A stretch of DNA of 54,547 nucleotides, taken from NCBI GenBank assembly GCA_022770425.1, contig JALEHY010000003.1, forward strand, positions 1 to 54,547, written 5' to 3'. Within the stretch, counting starts at the first letter, position 1. Each line of letters begins with the position of its first letter. This document shows positions 41,397 to 49,710 of the stretch, piece by piece. The notes below the pieces were generated by a model, which saw only the letters and a list, made by a program, of their open reading frames with translations, was not told the origin of the DNA and searched no databases. Source of the DNA: Parvimonas sp. (GTDB lineage: Bacteria > Bacillota > Clostridia > Tissierellales > Peptoniphilaceae). A program made the translations under genes and the position numbers.

Positions 41397-41518
41397 AGCC
41401 CAGAAAGTAGGCCTCAAGCGAAACCTACCTCCTGGGCTTTTCTCCCTTAGGTGTAATACAAACTGTATTCGTACCGCTCGGACCAGCAAGAAAAACTTCG
41501 GAACCCTAGGTACTCTTT
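41397..41518 (-). promoter_or_regulatory. PRPP-type ykkC (subtype 2b) riboswitch with terminator
   Basis: The minus strand carries the ykkC conserved core CTAGGGTTCCG (41510-41500) and CTGGTCCGAGCGGTAC (41487-41472), followed by AAGGGAGAAAAGCCC. The expression platform is a long hairpin, AAGCCCAG paired with CTGGGCTT (41440-41433 with 41404-41397) and an inner GTAGG/CCTAC. ykkC RNAs bind guanidine, ppGpp or PRPP. A purine-synthesis gene directly downstream indicates the PRPP class, which activates by preventing termination. Confidence 0.8.
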
Positions 41519-41630
41519 CTCTTATATATTTTATTTGACACAGGTAAAAATAATTTTAACCTCAAGTAAATGATAACAATAAAATTTTACTTTGTCAATA
41601 CAAAATTATAATTTTTTTAAATTTATTTAT

Positions 41631-43004
41631 TTATTTCGAAATATCTTTTAAATAATATTTACCTTCTGTTTTAAAAAATTCATTCTTAACTTTAACAATT
41701 TTACCTGACATAAAAATTACTCCTATCATATTTGGAATAACTACAAGTCCAAGTGCCAAATCCAAGAACACTCCTATCTTATCAAATGATACAAAAGCAG
41801 CTAATCCAATCATTAAAGTTGCTATACATCTCATTATTTTACCGATTTTTGTTCCAAATAAATATTCTGCTAATTTTTCAGCATAAAATACAATAACAAT
41901 TATTGTAGACAAAACAAATAAAAATAAAGATATTGATATTACTATTGAACCAAAAGTTCCAAATACAGAATTAAATGCTCTCTCAACAGCAATTGACTTA
42001 TATTGTGGTTCTTTCCAAATACCACTTGTCAAAACAATTAAGGCTGACATAGTACAAACAATTACAGTGTCGACAAAAACTTCAAAAATTCCCCACAATC
42101 CTTGTCTTGCAGGATGATCTGTAATTGCAGTAGAATGTGCATAAGGTGCTGAACCCATACCTGATTCGTTGGAATAAACGCCTCGAGCTACTCCACTACT
42201 AATCGCTTTTTTCACACCCCAACCTGCTGCTCCGCCTACTATCGCTGTCGGATTAAATGCTCCTACAAAAATTAATCTAAATGCTTCAGGTATTTTTGTA
42301 AAATTAATAACTAAAACTATTAAACCAAAAACAATGTATATTAAAGCCATAAAAGGAACTAATTTTTCAGTAACTTGCCCTATTCTTTTGATACCTCCGT
42401 ATACTACCAACACTACTAAAGTAAAAACCAAACCTACTGCAAAATATTTATGAAGCCCTAATTGTTCTAAAGGCCCTGTTGCAGAAATTGTTTGTAATGT
42501 TATTGACGGTAAAATTTCAAGCATAAAGAAAAAAGCAACTAATAATCCTAAAAATTTTCCTATTTTACCTCCAAAACCATGCTCTAAATAATAACAAGCT
42601 CCTCCTACATACTCTCCGTCTTCATTTTTTTGTCTGTACAAAATCCCCAATACTATCTCTGCAAACTTTGTTGCTTCTCCTATGATAGCTGTAATCCACA
42701 TCCACAGTATTGAACCCGGACCTGCAAGAAAAATTATTGACGGTACAACTACAATATTTGCAGCTCCGATTGATGAAGCTAATGCAGCAGTTGCAGCTTG
42801 AAACGGTGAAACAGTACCTTCTCCGTCACTACTTTTAAGAAACATTTTCCCAAATGTTTGTCCTATTACATATGGGAAATACCTGATTTGAAAAAATCCT
42901 AAACGAAAAGAAATAAATAAACCTCCGCCGACTAAAAGGGCTAATAACGGAATTCCCCACAACCAATTTGAAAATACTTCTAAACTTTTTACAATTGAAT
43001 CCAT
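41631..43004 (-). CDS. sodium:alanine/glycine symporter, AGCS family
   Basis: 457 residues with about eleven membrane segments. The family signature is FFQIRYFPYVIGQTFGKMF near 38-56, followed by GTVSPFQAATAALASSIGAAN near 63-83. It imports small neutral amino acids with sodium. The ATG follows AGAGAGG. It stands alone between the riboswitch region and a divergent Crp-type regulator; glycine and alanine supply fits purine and cell-wall needs, but that is context only. Confidence 0.95.
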   Translation of the reverse strand: MDSIVKSLEVFSNWLWGIPLLALLVGGGLFISFRLGFFQIRYFPYVIGQTFGKMFLKSSDGEGTVSPFQAATAALASSIGAANIVVVPSIIFLAGPGSILWMWITAIIGEATKFAEIVLGILYRQKNEDGEYVGGACYYLEHGFGGKIGKFLGLLVAFFFMLEILPSITLQTISATGPLEQLGLHKYFAVGLVFTLVVLVVYGGIKRIGQVTEKLVPFMALIYIVFGLIVLVINFTKIPEAFRLIFVGAFNPTAIVGGAAGWGVKKAISSGVARGVYSNESGMGSAPYAHSTAITDHPARQGLWGIFEVFVDTVIVCTMSALIVLTSGIWKEPQYKSIAVERAFNSVFGTFGSIVISISLFLFVLSTIIVIVFYAEKLAEYLFGTKIGKIMRCIATLMIGLAAFVSFDKIGVFLDLALGLVVIPNMIGVIFMSGKIVKVKNEFFKTEGKYYLKDISK

Positions 43005-43460
43005 AAAATTTCCTCTCTTTCTTAAAATAATATTTTTAATATAAAACCTTTTCTACAATAATATTATACTATCTAAATTCAAAATATTATGGACATTTTT
43101 TATGTAGGTATTTGTAAAATTTATTTTATAATATTGATAATTTCTGAAAATATCCTTAAACTTTTTAAATTTTAATCATAAAATTATAAGTTTACTTTAT
43201 ATTTTTCTTTGAATGATATATACATATATATAAATTAAAAATGTCTTTATTATTCAGTAATGATTATAAAAATTAGGAAAAATAGACAAAAAATATAAAT
43301 CATGTTAATATAATAATAAATGTAAATAAAATTAAGTGAGAATTTTTTTCAAAATATGGTTAAATATATTTTAAAAATTTTTTACTATTTACTAAACAAA
43401 AATTTAATATATGATTATTTATGTAATTATACTGTAAATATAAAATTATAAGGAGTTTAT
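43005..43460. other. divergent intergenic region, no gene
   Basis: A 456-base, extremely AT-rich region between the AGCS gene and the Crp-type regulator. TATAAT near 43060-43068 (minus) and TATACT near 43428-43433 (plus) could be -10 boxes, but neither has a good -35. That would fit activator-dependent promoters. No hairpin, ORF or known riboswitch was recognised. Confidence 0.5.
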
Positions 43461-44099
43461 ATGCAAAATTTTGATAAATTATCAAAAGTAAGTCTGTTTA
43501 AAGACTTTTCACAAGATGAATTGACAGAACTATTTTCAGCTATATCATTTTTCGAGAAAAATTATAAAAAGGATGAACTCATATTCAATCAAAGAGAAAT
43601 ATTAAAATATATTGGAATAATTTTAAACGGAAAGATAGCAATAACAAATTTTGATTATTTTGGAAACAGAAATATTCTTGCGGTATTCACAGAAAATGAT
43701 TCATTCGGAGAATCAATAGCATCTTTAGAAAAAAAATCACCCCATGAAATTATTTCTCTTACAGAAAGTAAAGTACTGTGGATTGAATATAATACAATCT
43801 CAAAATCAATTTATAAAGAAAAAATATTGTCAAATATACTCAAAATTATTTCAATAAAAAATACAATATTAAACCAAAAAGTTCAAATTCTATCAAAAAG
43901 AACTACAAGAGAAAAAATTTTAGAGTATTTAAACATTCATAAAATTTTAGCTAACAAAAATGATTTTGAAATAAATTTAAACAGAAATCAAATGGCGGAT
44001 TTTTTGGCATTAGACAGAAGTAACTTATCAAGAGAATTAAGTAAATTAAAAAAAGAAGGAATAATTGATTATTCTAAAAATAAATTTAAGATTTTATAA
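43461..44099 (+). CDS. Crp/Fnr-family transcription regulator
   Basis: 212 residues. N-terminal cyclic-nucleotide-like beta-roll (about 10-110) and C-terminal winged helix; the recognition helix lies in NRNQMADFLALDRSNLSREL near 174-193. The protein contains no cysteine, so it cannot carry an Fnr Fe-S cluster, and the cAMP-binding Arg/Ser set is not evident. The ligand is unknown. The ATG follows AAGGAG. It is convergent with the ABC/GTPase operon and divergent from AGCS. Confidence 0.88.
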   Translation: MQNFDKLSKVSLFKDFSQDELTELFSAISFFEKNYKKDELIFNQREILKYIGIILNGKIAITNFDYFGNRNILAVFTENDSFGESIASLEKKSPHEIISLTESKVLWIEYNTISKSIYKEKILSNILKIISIKNTILNQKVQILSKRTTREKILEYLNIHKILANKNDFEINLNRNQMADFLALDRSNLSRELSKLKKEGIIDYSKNKFKIL

Positions 44100-44107
44100 A
44101 ATATGAA

Positions 44108-44147
44108 AAGGCAGTGTATGAAAATCTAAATCTCCATACACTGCCTT
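44108..44147 (+). terminator. intrinsic terminator of the Crp-type gene
   Basis: A 13-bp stem AAGGCAGTGTATG (44108-44120) with 44135-44147, 14-base loop, nine bases past the stop codon. Confidence 0.75.
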
Positions 44148-44279
44148 AATTTATTTAATGATATACTGAATAATCCCGTATGTGATACGATAAATTAATA
44201 ATTAAAATATTAAATATAATAAATTTAGATTTTGCATTATATAAATCAAAATAATTTTAAAAAGTAAACTGTTTTGAAA

Positions 44280-45278
44280 TTATATCCTAAACTCTTCCAA
44301 AGATTTTCCGTATCTTAATTCTTTTCTTAGATATTGTATTGTATTATCCATTTTTTCCAGTTCAATTAATATTTCTTTTTCTTTTTTTGTAGTTTCATGA
44401 ATAGCAACTATTGCGCCGTTATTTATAACTATTCTTTTATTTGCCATTAATGCTAATATCGGGTCATGAGTTGCCATCAATACTATTTTATTCTCATTTA
44501 CTAAAAGTTCTAACGCTTTTTTTCTATCAATTCCGGCATTTTCAATTTCGTCTATCAAGACAATCGGAGATGAACTTAGTATTGCAGTATCTGCAATCAT
44601 TAACGCTCTTGACTGCCCTCCACTAAGAGAAGTTATAGGTGTGTTTAAATCAAATTTTTCACCTGCAAGTTTATTTGCCTCCTCAATAATCTTATTTATA
44701 ATTTCCGATTCATTTTCAACCATTCTACTCTTTGCGTGAAGTTCAATGAATTCATAAGCAGTTAGATCCATTACAAAATTCATATTTTGAGAAAGCTGTG
44801 ATACCAATTTGTTATTAGCGCTCAATCTCCATTTTTTATCTGCATCTTTTCCGTTTATCAAAATTTTTCTGTTTGTAGGAGTATCTCTGTCAGCTACCCA
44901 CTCAATATCTGCTAAAAGTCTTGACTTACCGCTACCTGTCGGCCCGACAATAGATACAATTTCCGATTTGTTTATAGTAAACTTACCAAAACTCTCCGGC
45001 ATTTTGTTTTTGCCATGTCCTGAAAGTATGGTTATTGAGTTTACTTCATTTTCTCCTATACCCATAAAAGATTTCATCTGTTGAATATAAATTTCCAAAG
45101 ATTCTAACAAAACAGTTTCATCAATGGCCAATTCCTCTTTTTCGTCTTCATTAAATAAATCTAAATACTCAGAAAAAGTTAAATTTTTACTTTTTGATAT
45201 ATCAAAATTATTTTCCTCAAAAAACAATTCAACAAAAGGGTATCTTTCAAGTAATTCACATATTTTTAAATTATTCAT
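44280..45278 (-). CDS. soluble ABC-type ATPase with N-terminal DUF1858-like domain
   Basis: 332 residues. An N-terminal segment (ICELLERYPFVELFFEENNFD, 6-26) resembles the DUF1858/ScdA-N fold. The nucleotide-binding domain holds Walker A VGPTGSGKS near 115-123, the signature LSGGQSRALM near 218-227 and Walker B PIVLIDEIENAG near 236-247. There is no membrane domain and none in the neighbourhood. It overlaps the preceding GTPase gene by eight bases. Domain content suggests a cytoplasmic machine, perhaps metal or cofactor handling, not ordinary import. Exact role unknown. Confidence 0.75.
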   Translation of the reverse strand: MNNLKICELLERYPFVELFFEENNFDISKSKNLTFSEYLDLFNEDEKEELAIDETVLLESLEIYIQQMKSFMGIGENEVNSITILSGHGKNKMPESFGKFTINKSEIVSIVGPTGSGKSRLLADIEWVADRDTPTNRKILINGKDADKKWRLSANNKLVSQLSQNMNFVMDLTAYEFIELHAKSRMVENESEIINKIIEEANKLAGEKFDLNTPITSLSGGQSRALMIADTAILSSSPIVLIDEIENAGIDRKKALELLVNENKIVLMATHDPILALMANKRIVINNGAIVAIHETTKKEKEILIELEKMDNTIQYLRKELRYGKSLEEFRI

Positions 45279-45972
45279 TTTCTTTCCCCAACTTAATTTT
45301 CTTCACATTTCCCATTTGATATTTCGTACCTATTTTCTTTTCCCCTAAACAATAAGAGCAAAGTGCGGTAGGCATAGCAAATTTTAATTCCATTCCACTT
45401 ACAGTATTTATACGATTATTTTCATCATACAATAAAGTGCTAAGTTCATAAGAACCTTGTCCTGTTAATCCGTTTATATTCATAACTATTGCCGATGGAT
45501 TTACTGAACTTACTCTTGATGAAAAAACCTCTCTTTCAGCTTGAGAAACTATATCACCTTTTGTAATTACAACATAATCTGCACTTTTTAACATTGGGCC
45601 TATTTTTTTAGGAGTGTTTATACCGGAAAGATTATCTATTACACAAACAGATTTAATATTTTTAATATAAGGAGAACATCTGTTGCAAAGTCCCGCAGAT
45701 TCAGTTATTAAAATATCCAAGTCATTGGATATTCCCCATTGTACAACTTCTTCTATATTTGAAACAAAAAAATGATCCGGACACAATGCGCCTGAAAGTC
45801 CTTTTCTGACTAAAATATTATTTTTTTCGTAAATCAAATCATCATCTGTATAAAGACAATCAAATTTCACAACACCTGCTTTTAAATCTCTTGTTTTTAA
45901 ACTTTCTATTGTTTTTACTATTACGCTGGTCTTACCTGAAGACGGCGGACCGGAAAAAATTACTAAATTCAT
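45271..45972 (-). CDS. P-loop GTPase, HypB/CobW/UreG-like (G3E)
   Basis: 233 residues with Walker A GPPSSGKTS at 8-16, a switch-type ITESAGLCNRC near 89-99 and ITKGD near 135-139. Two Cys pairs (CNRC and CSYC) are possible metal ligands. The layout resembles G3E nucleotide-binding metallochaperones such as HypB and CobW, which deliver nickel or other metals to enzymes. Strong co-translation with the ABC ATPase (eight-base overlap) and the binding-protein-like gene upstream points to a joint function. Confidence 0.7.
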   Translation of the reverse strand: MNLVIFSGPPSSGKTSVIVKTIESLKTRDLKAGVVKFDCLYTDDDLIYEKNNILVRKGLSGALCPDHFFVSNIEEVVQWGISNDLDILITESAGLCNRCSPYIKNIKSVCVIDNLSGINTPKKIGPMLKSADYVVITKGDIVSQAEREVFSSRVSSVNPSAIVMNINGLTGQGSYELSTLLYDENNRINTVSGMELKFAMPTALCSYCLGEKKIGTKYQMGNVKKIKLGKENE

Positions 45973-45982
45973 AACTATCCTC

Positions 45983-47200
45983 TTACTTTAAAATTTCACT
46001 GTTAAAAATATTTTCACATTTTCTTAAAATATCCATTATATTATTCGAATGTATAAAATCCCATCCACAGAATAAGAAATTTTGACTTTCATCAAGATTA
46101 TTGTCAACTCCGTAAATAGTAGTAGGGAATTTTCCGTTTGCAGATAAAATATTTCCTGTTTCAACATTTGTAAAAAAGTCTATAATCGTTTCAATATTTT
46201 TTTTATCTTTTTTTGCAACTAAGAATATCGGACTTACTAAAGCACCGTCTTGCGGCCATATGACTTTTAATGCACTGTTTTTTCCTATCATTTGTGTAAA
46301 AAAGTACGGACTTATATTTACTACAGGATTATTTTTTTGATTTCCGTTTTTCTTAACCATTTCAGCCGGATGTAAACTTTTTTTATAAATTCGAGCTAAA
46401 GCCTTTATTCCATTTTCTCCCCATTTCGCATAAATATTTACCATTATGGCGTTAAACATATCCAAATCTCCAAGAGGAATCGCTACACTGTCATCATATT
46501 CTCCACTGAATAATAATTTTTCCCAAGAAAGTGGAACATTTCTACCATTTAAGTTATTTTCATTAACTAAAAATACACAAGGAACTACACTTATTATATG
46601 ATATCTGTTTTTTAAATCTTTTAAAGAAATTTTTTCATTGTCAAAATCCTCATTTATTTTCTCAATATTTATTTTAAACTTTTCTTCATTCATATATTTT
46701 CCAATATATTCTTTATCAAAAAATAACTCAAACCCTGCAGAAACAAACACATCTGCAATTTTATCAAAATCATTATTTTTAAAATCATCTTCTATCCAAT
46801 TTATTCCTAAATTTGCAGACCTCAAATCATAACCGATATTTAATCCTTTTTCTCTTTGTTCTTTTGAAAAATTATCAAAAGCCTCAAGTAAAGGCACTTT
46901 TATAGGGCAAGGCAAAACTCCTTTAACTATAATATCTCCCTCAATTGTATCTTTTTCTGCCAAAGTGATATCAGCTTCTTGTTGTTCATTTGAAAAAAAC
47001 ATATCCAACTTTTCCTTGAAAGATTTTTTATTTATACCTTTTACTTTCAATGCCATATCTAAAGTAACAATTTTCCCCATAGTTTTAAGCATTTTTTCAT
47101 TTTTTAATTGATCAAGCCCATTATTTATAAAAAATTTTAAAAGCTTTTCGTTACCGTTTAATATATTATATAATTTATCATCAAAGTTTATATTGTTCAT
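45983..47200 (-). CDS. binding-protein-like protein without signal peptide, DUF1858-like N-terminus
   Basis: 405 residues. Residues 1-75 (LLKFFINNGLDQL...TLDMALKVKG) look like a DUF1858 domain. From about 90 the chain resembles an extracellular solute-binding protein of the iron/sulfate type (VISVVPCVFLVNE, then IIDFFTNVETGNILSANGKFP). No hydrophobic N-terminal segment exists, so the protein should be cytoplasmic, which is odd for this fold. It is the first gene of the trio, with GGAGG at 47210. Ligand unknown. Confidence 0.7.
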   Translation of the reverse strand: MNNINFDDKLYNILNGNEKLLKFFINNGLDQLKNEKMLKTMGKIVTLDMALKVKGINKKSFKEKLDMFFSNEQQEADITLAEKDTIEGDIIVKGVLPCPIKVPLLEAFDNFSKEQREKGLNIGYDLRSANLGINWIEDDFKNNDFDKIADVFVSAGFELFFDKEYIGKYMNEEKFKINIEKINEDFDNEKISLKDLKNRYHIISVVPCVFLVNENNLNGRNVPLSWEKLLFSGEYDDSVAIPLGDLDMFNAIMVNIYAKWGENGIKALARIYKKSLHPAEMVKKNGNQKNNPVVNISPYFFTQMIGKNSALKVIWPQDGALVSPIFLVAKKDKKNIETIIDFFTNVETGNILSANGKFPTTIYGVDNNLDESQNFLFCGWDFIHSNNIMDILRKCENIFNSEILK

Positions 47201-47245
47201 AAATACCTCCTAAGAATTTATATACATATTATAAAAAAGATCAAA

Positions 47246-47278
47246 AAAAAATTCCGTTGCAAATGCAATGAAATTTTT
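47246..47278 (-). terminator. intrinsic terminator of the alr operon
   Basis: TTGC and GCAA with flanking AAATTT/AAATTTT pairs form a hairpin interrupted by one mismatch; nine T follow on the minus strand. It lies about 24 bases past the alr stop. Confidence 0.65.
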
Positions 47279-47301
47279 AAATTTGAATTTTATTATTAAT
47301 T

Positions 47302-48483
47302 TTATAATTCGTAATAATTTTTTTCAGTTGAAAGATAATCCACAACTCTCACAACTTTGTCGCCTTCAATATAAACTCTTGGAATTCTCATATTTATTCT
47401 ACAAATCAAATCATAAACATTTGTATTTGATAAATTTGCAACTTCGGATATATCCAACTTCATGCCTTTATATTCTCCATAAAGTAGTACCACATCTCCA
47501 ATTGCAATATTTTCTATATGAGAAACATCAACCATAACTTGATCCATACAAACTTTGCCTAAAATATTTGCCTTATATCCGTTTATCATTACATAACCTT
47601 TGTTACTTAATTCATAAGGATATCCATCAGCATAACCTATCGAAATCGTAGCAAGTTTTATTTTTTTATCAGCTTTAAATGTTCTTCCATACCCAACGGT
47701 ATCACCTTTGTATATATATTTTAAGTTACTAACGGTACTTACAAAACTAACAACTGTTTCCATTTTTGTTTTAGAATTATTTTCAACATATTTAGAAGGA
47801 TATTCACCATATATTCCAATCCCACATCTTACCATATCATAATAATAGTCATGCAATAATGCACCTCCATCATTACTTATATGTAACATAGGTAATTTCA
47901 AGTTCTCGTCTTTAATTAATTTTTTAACTTTTTCAAATTTTTCAACTTGTAATTTTGTAAATGAGAAATCCTCAATATCGGAGACACTAAAATGAGAAAA
48001 CATACCTTTAACCACAATATTTTTCATTGAATATATCTCTTTAATAAATTCTTTTAAATCATCATTTATTAAAAATCCGAGTCTATTCATTCCTGTATCT
48101 ATTTTAATATGAATTTTACATTTTTTTCTTATTTTTCCGGCTATTTCATTTAGCTCTCTTGCCATTGCTATGTTATAAACGGTTAAATCAACATTATTCT
48201 TTATCAATTTTTCAAATAACGTGGTAGGAACATAACCAAGTATTAAAATCGGAGTTTTTATTTTTTTCTTCCTAAGTTCCATAGCCTCAGAAAAATTAGC
48301 CACACAAAAATAGTCAACTCCCTGTTTTTCTAAAAATTCCGCAACAGTACAAGCTCCAAGCCCGTAAGCATTTGCTTTTAAAACTATTCCTACTTTAGCT
48401 CCGTTACATTTTTCTTTTATTTTCAAAAAATTATTTTTTAAATTATCTAAATTAACATAAATTAAAGATTGATTTTCATACAT
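47302..48483 (-). CDS. alr: alanine racemase
   Basis: 393 residues, fold-type III PLP enzyme. The PLP lysine lies in VLKANAYGLGA (K36). The second catalytic Tyr is in VGYGRTF near 265, and the conserved MDQVMVD near 313-319 follows. It makes D-alanine for peptidoglycan. It is the last gene of an operon with the AcpS-NnrD fusion and a RelA-like protein; the linkage of alr with acpS is common in Firmicutes. Confidence 0.96.
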   Translation of the reverse strand: MYENQSLIYVNLDNLKNNFLKIKEKCNGAKVGIVLKANAYGLGACTVAEFLEKQGVDYFCVANFSEAMELRKKKIKTPILILGYVPTTLFEKLIKNNVDLTVYNIAMARELNEIAGKIRKKCKIHIKIDTGMNRLGFLINDDLKEFIKEIYSMKNIVVKGMFSHFSVSDIEDFSFTKLQVEKFEKVKKLIKDENLKLPMLHISNDGGALLHDYYYDMVRCGIGIYGEYPSKYVENNSKTKMETVVSFVSTVSNLKYIYKGDTVGYGRTFKADKKIKLATISIGYADGYPYELSNKGYVMINGYKANILGKVCMDQVMVDVSHIENIAIGDVVLLYGEYKGMKLDISEVANLSNTNVYDLICRINMRIPRVYIEGDKVVRVVDYLSTEKNYYEL

Positions 48484-48489
48484 ACAAAC

Positions 48490-49710
48490 CTACCTCCTGA
48501 TTAAATTAAATGCTTTAGGTAAAAATTCTATAATATCAGATGCAATTAATGAATCTTTTCCTATTTCATCGGCTGCCAAATCTCCTGCCAATCCGTGTAA
48601 ATAAACTCCAAGTTTTGCACTTTCAAAAGGCTTAAGGCCTTGTGCTAAAAGAGATACAATTATTCCTGTAAGACAATCTCCACTTCCTGCTGTTGCCATA
48701 CCGTCATTACCGGTTTTATTTACACAATAATTCCCATTAGAAAAAATTATACTTCCCTTTCCTTTTAAAACTACAGTACTTTTAGATTTGATATTATCCA
48801 CATAATCAATAACAGACTCTAATCTGTTTTTATTTATGTATTCTAAATCTTGATTAGATAAAAAGGAAAACTCTGCACAATGCGGTGTTAAAATTATATT
48901 TTTTCTATCTGAAAATTTATGTTGAATATTTTTAAATGCTTTAATTCCATCTGCATCTATAACTACAGGTTTTTTAAAATTTTGAAGGATAAAATCTAAA
49001 ACTTCAATATTTTCAAAATACTCCCCCATACCACAGCCTATTGCAACAGCATCAAATTTGGACAAATAATTTAAAATATCAGGTAAACTGTCCAAAATAA
49101 AATGTCCTACATGGTTATCATTTATAGGTAGTACAATATTTTCTACGGCCTTAATTTGTAAAATATCGGATATTGATTTAGGACAAACATTATAAACAAG
49201 ACCACAACCGGATCTAAGCGAAGACTTTGCACACAAATCAACCGAACCGCACATTCCCGCACTACCGCCTATGATTCCGACTTTGCCAAAAGTTCCTTTA
49301 TTTCCAAAAATATCTCTTTCTTTTAAAATATACTTATATTCATCATCAATACACAAATTATCCTTTAATGATATACTAACAACAGAAATAGCATAATCAC
49401 CGTCATGTGAAATTGAACAACTGACATTTTCGACTTTATTAGATAAAGAGACACTGTTAAAAACAATATAAGGATTTCCGGAAAAATCATGCTTTACTTC
49501 AACATCTATAGGCTTTATACTTCCAAAACCTAACCCTAACGCCTTTACAAATGCTTCTTTTGCAGAAAAAATTCCTGCAATTGTTTCAAATCTATTTCCC
49601 TTTAAAATTACATACTCTCTTTCTGAATCAGTAAAATATTTTTTCAAAAATTTATCTAAATTATTCATTTTAGAAAATCTTGAAATATTACAGATATCTG
49701 TTCCTACCAT
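48490..49710 (-). CDS. fusion of holo-ACP synthase and NAD(P)H-hydrate dehydratase
   Basis: 406 residues. 1-115 is AcpS: MVGTDICNISRF, FSAKEAFVKALG with the Mg-binding Asp/Glu pattern, SCSISHDGDYAISVV. From about 130 it is NnrD (YjeF C-terminal, ribokinase-like): GIIGGSAGMCGSVDL, VIDADGIK, LTPHCAEF, and GNDGMATAGSGDCLTGII near 340-357. AcpS loads phosphopantetheine onto ACP; NnrD repairs hydrated NADH with ADP. The NnrE epimerase that usually accompanies NnrD is absent. The ATG overlaps the upstream stop (TAATG). Confidence 0.92.
   Translation of the reverse strand: MVGTDICNISRFSKMNNLDKFLKKYFTDSEREYVILKGNRFETIAGIFSAKEAFVKALGLGFGSIKPIDVEVKHDFSGNPYIVFNSVSLSNKVENVSCSISHDGDYAISVVSISLKDNLCIDDEYKYILKERDIFGNKGTFGKVGIIGGSAGMCGSVDLCAKSSLRSGCGLVYNVCPKSISDILQIKAVENIVLPINDNHVGHFILDSLPDILNYLSKFDAVAIGCGMGEYFENIEVLDFILQNFKKPVVIDADGIKAFKNIQHKFSDRKNIILTPHCAEFSFLSNQDLEYINKNRLESVIDYVDNIKSKSTVVLKGKGSIIFSNGNYCVNKTGNDGMATAGSGDCLTGIIVSLLAQGLKPFESAKLGVYLHGLAGDLAADEIGKDSLIASDIIEFLPKAFNLIRR

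Noticed and set aside
41397..41518. Guanidine or ppGpp class for the ykkC leader
   Set aside because: The downstream gene is purine synthesis and not a guanidine transporter or amino-acid gene; the core alone cannot exclude it, so it is left as an alternative in the finding.
43005..43460. Riboswitch or small RNA in the divergent AGCS/Crp region
   Set aside because: Only AT-rich sequence without conserved hairpins or a known aptamer core.
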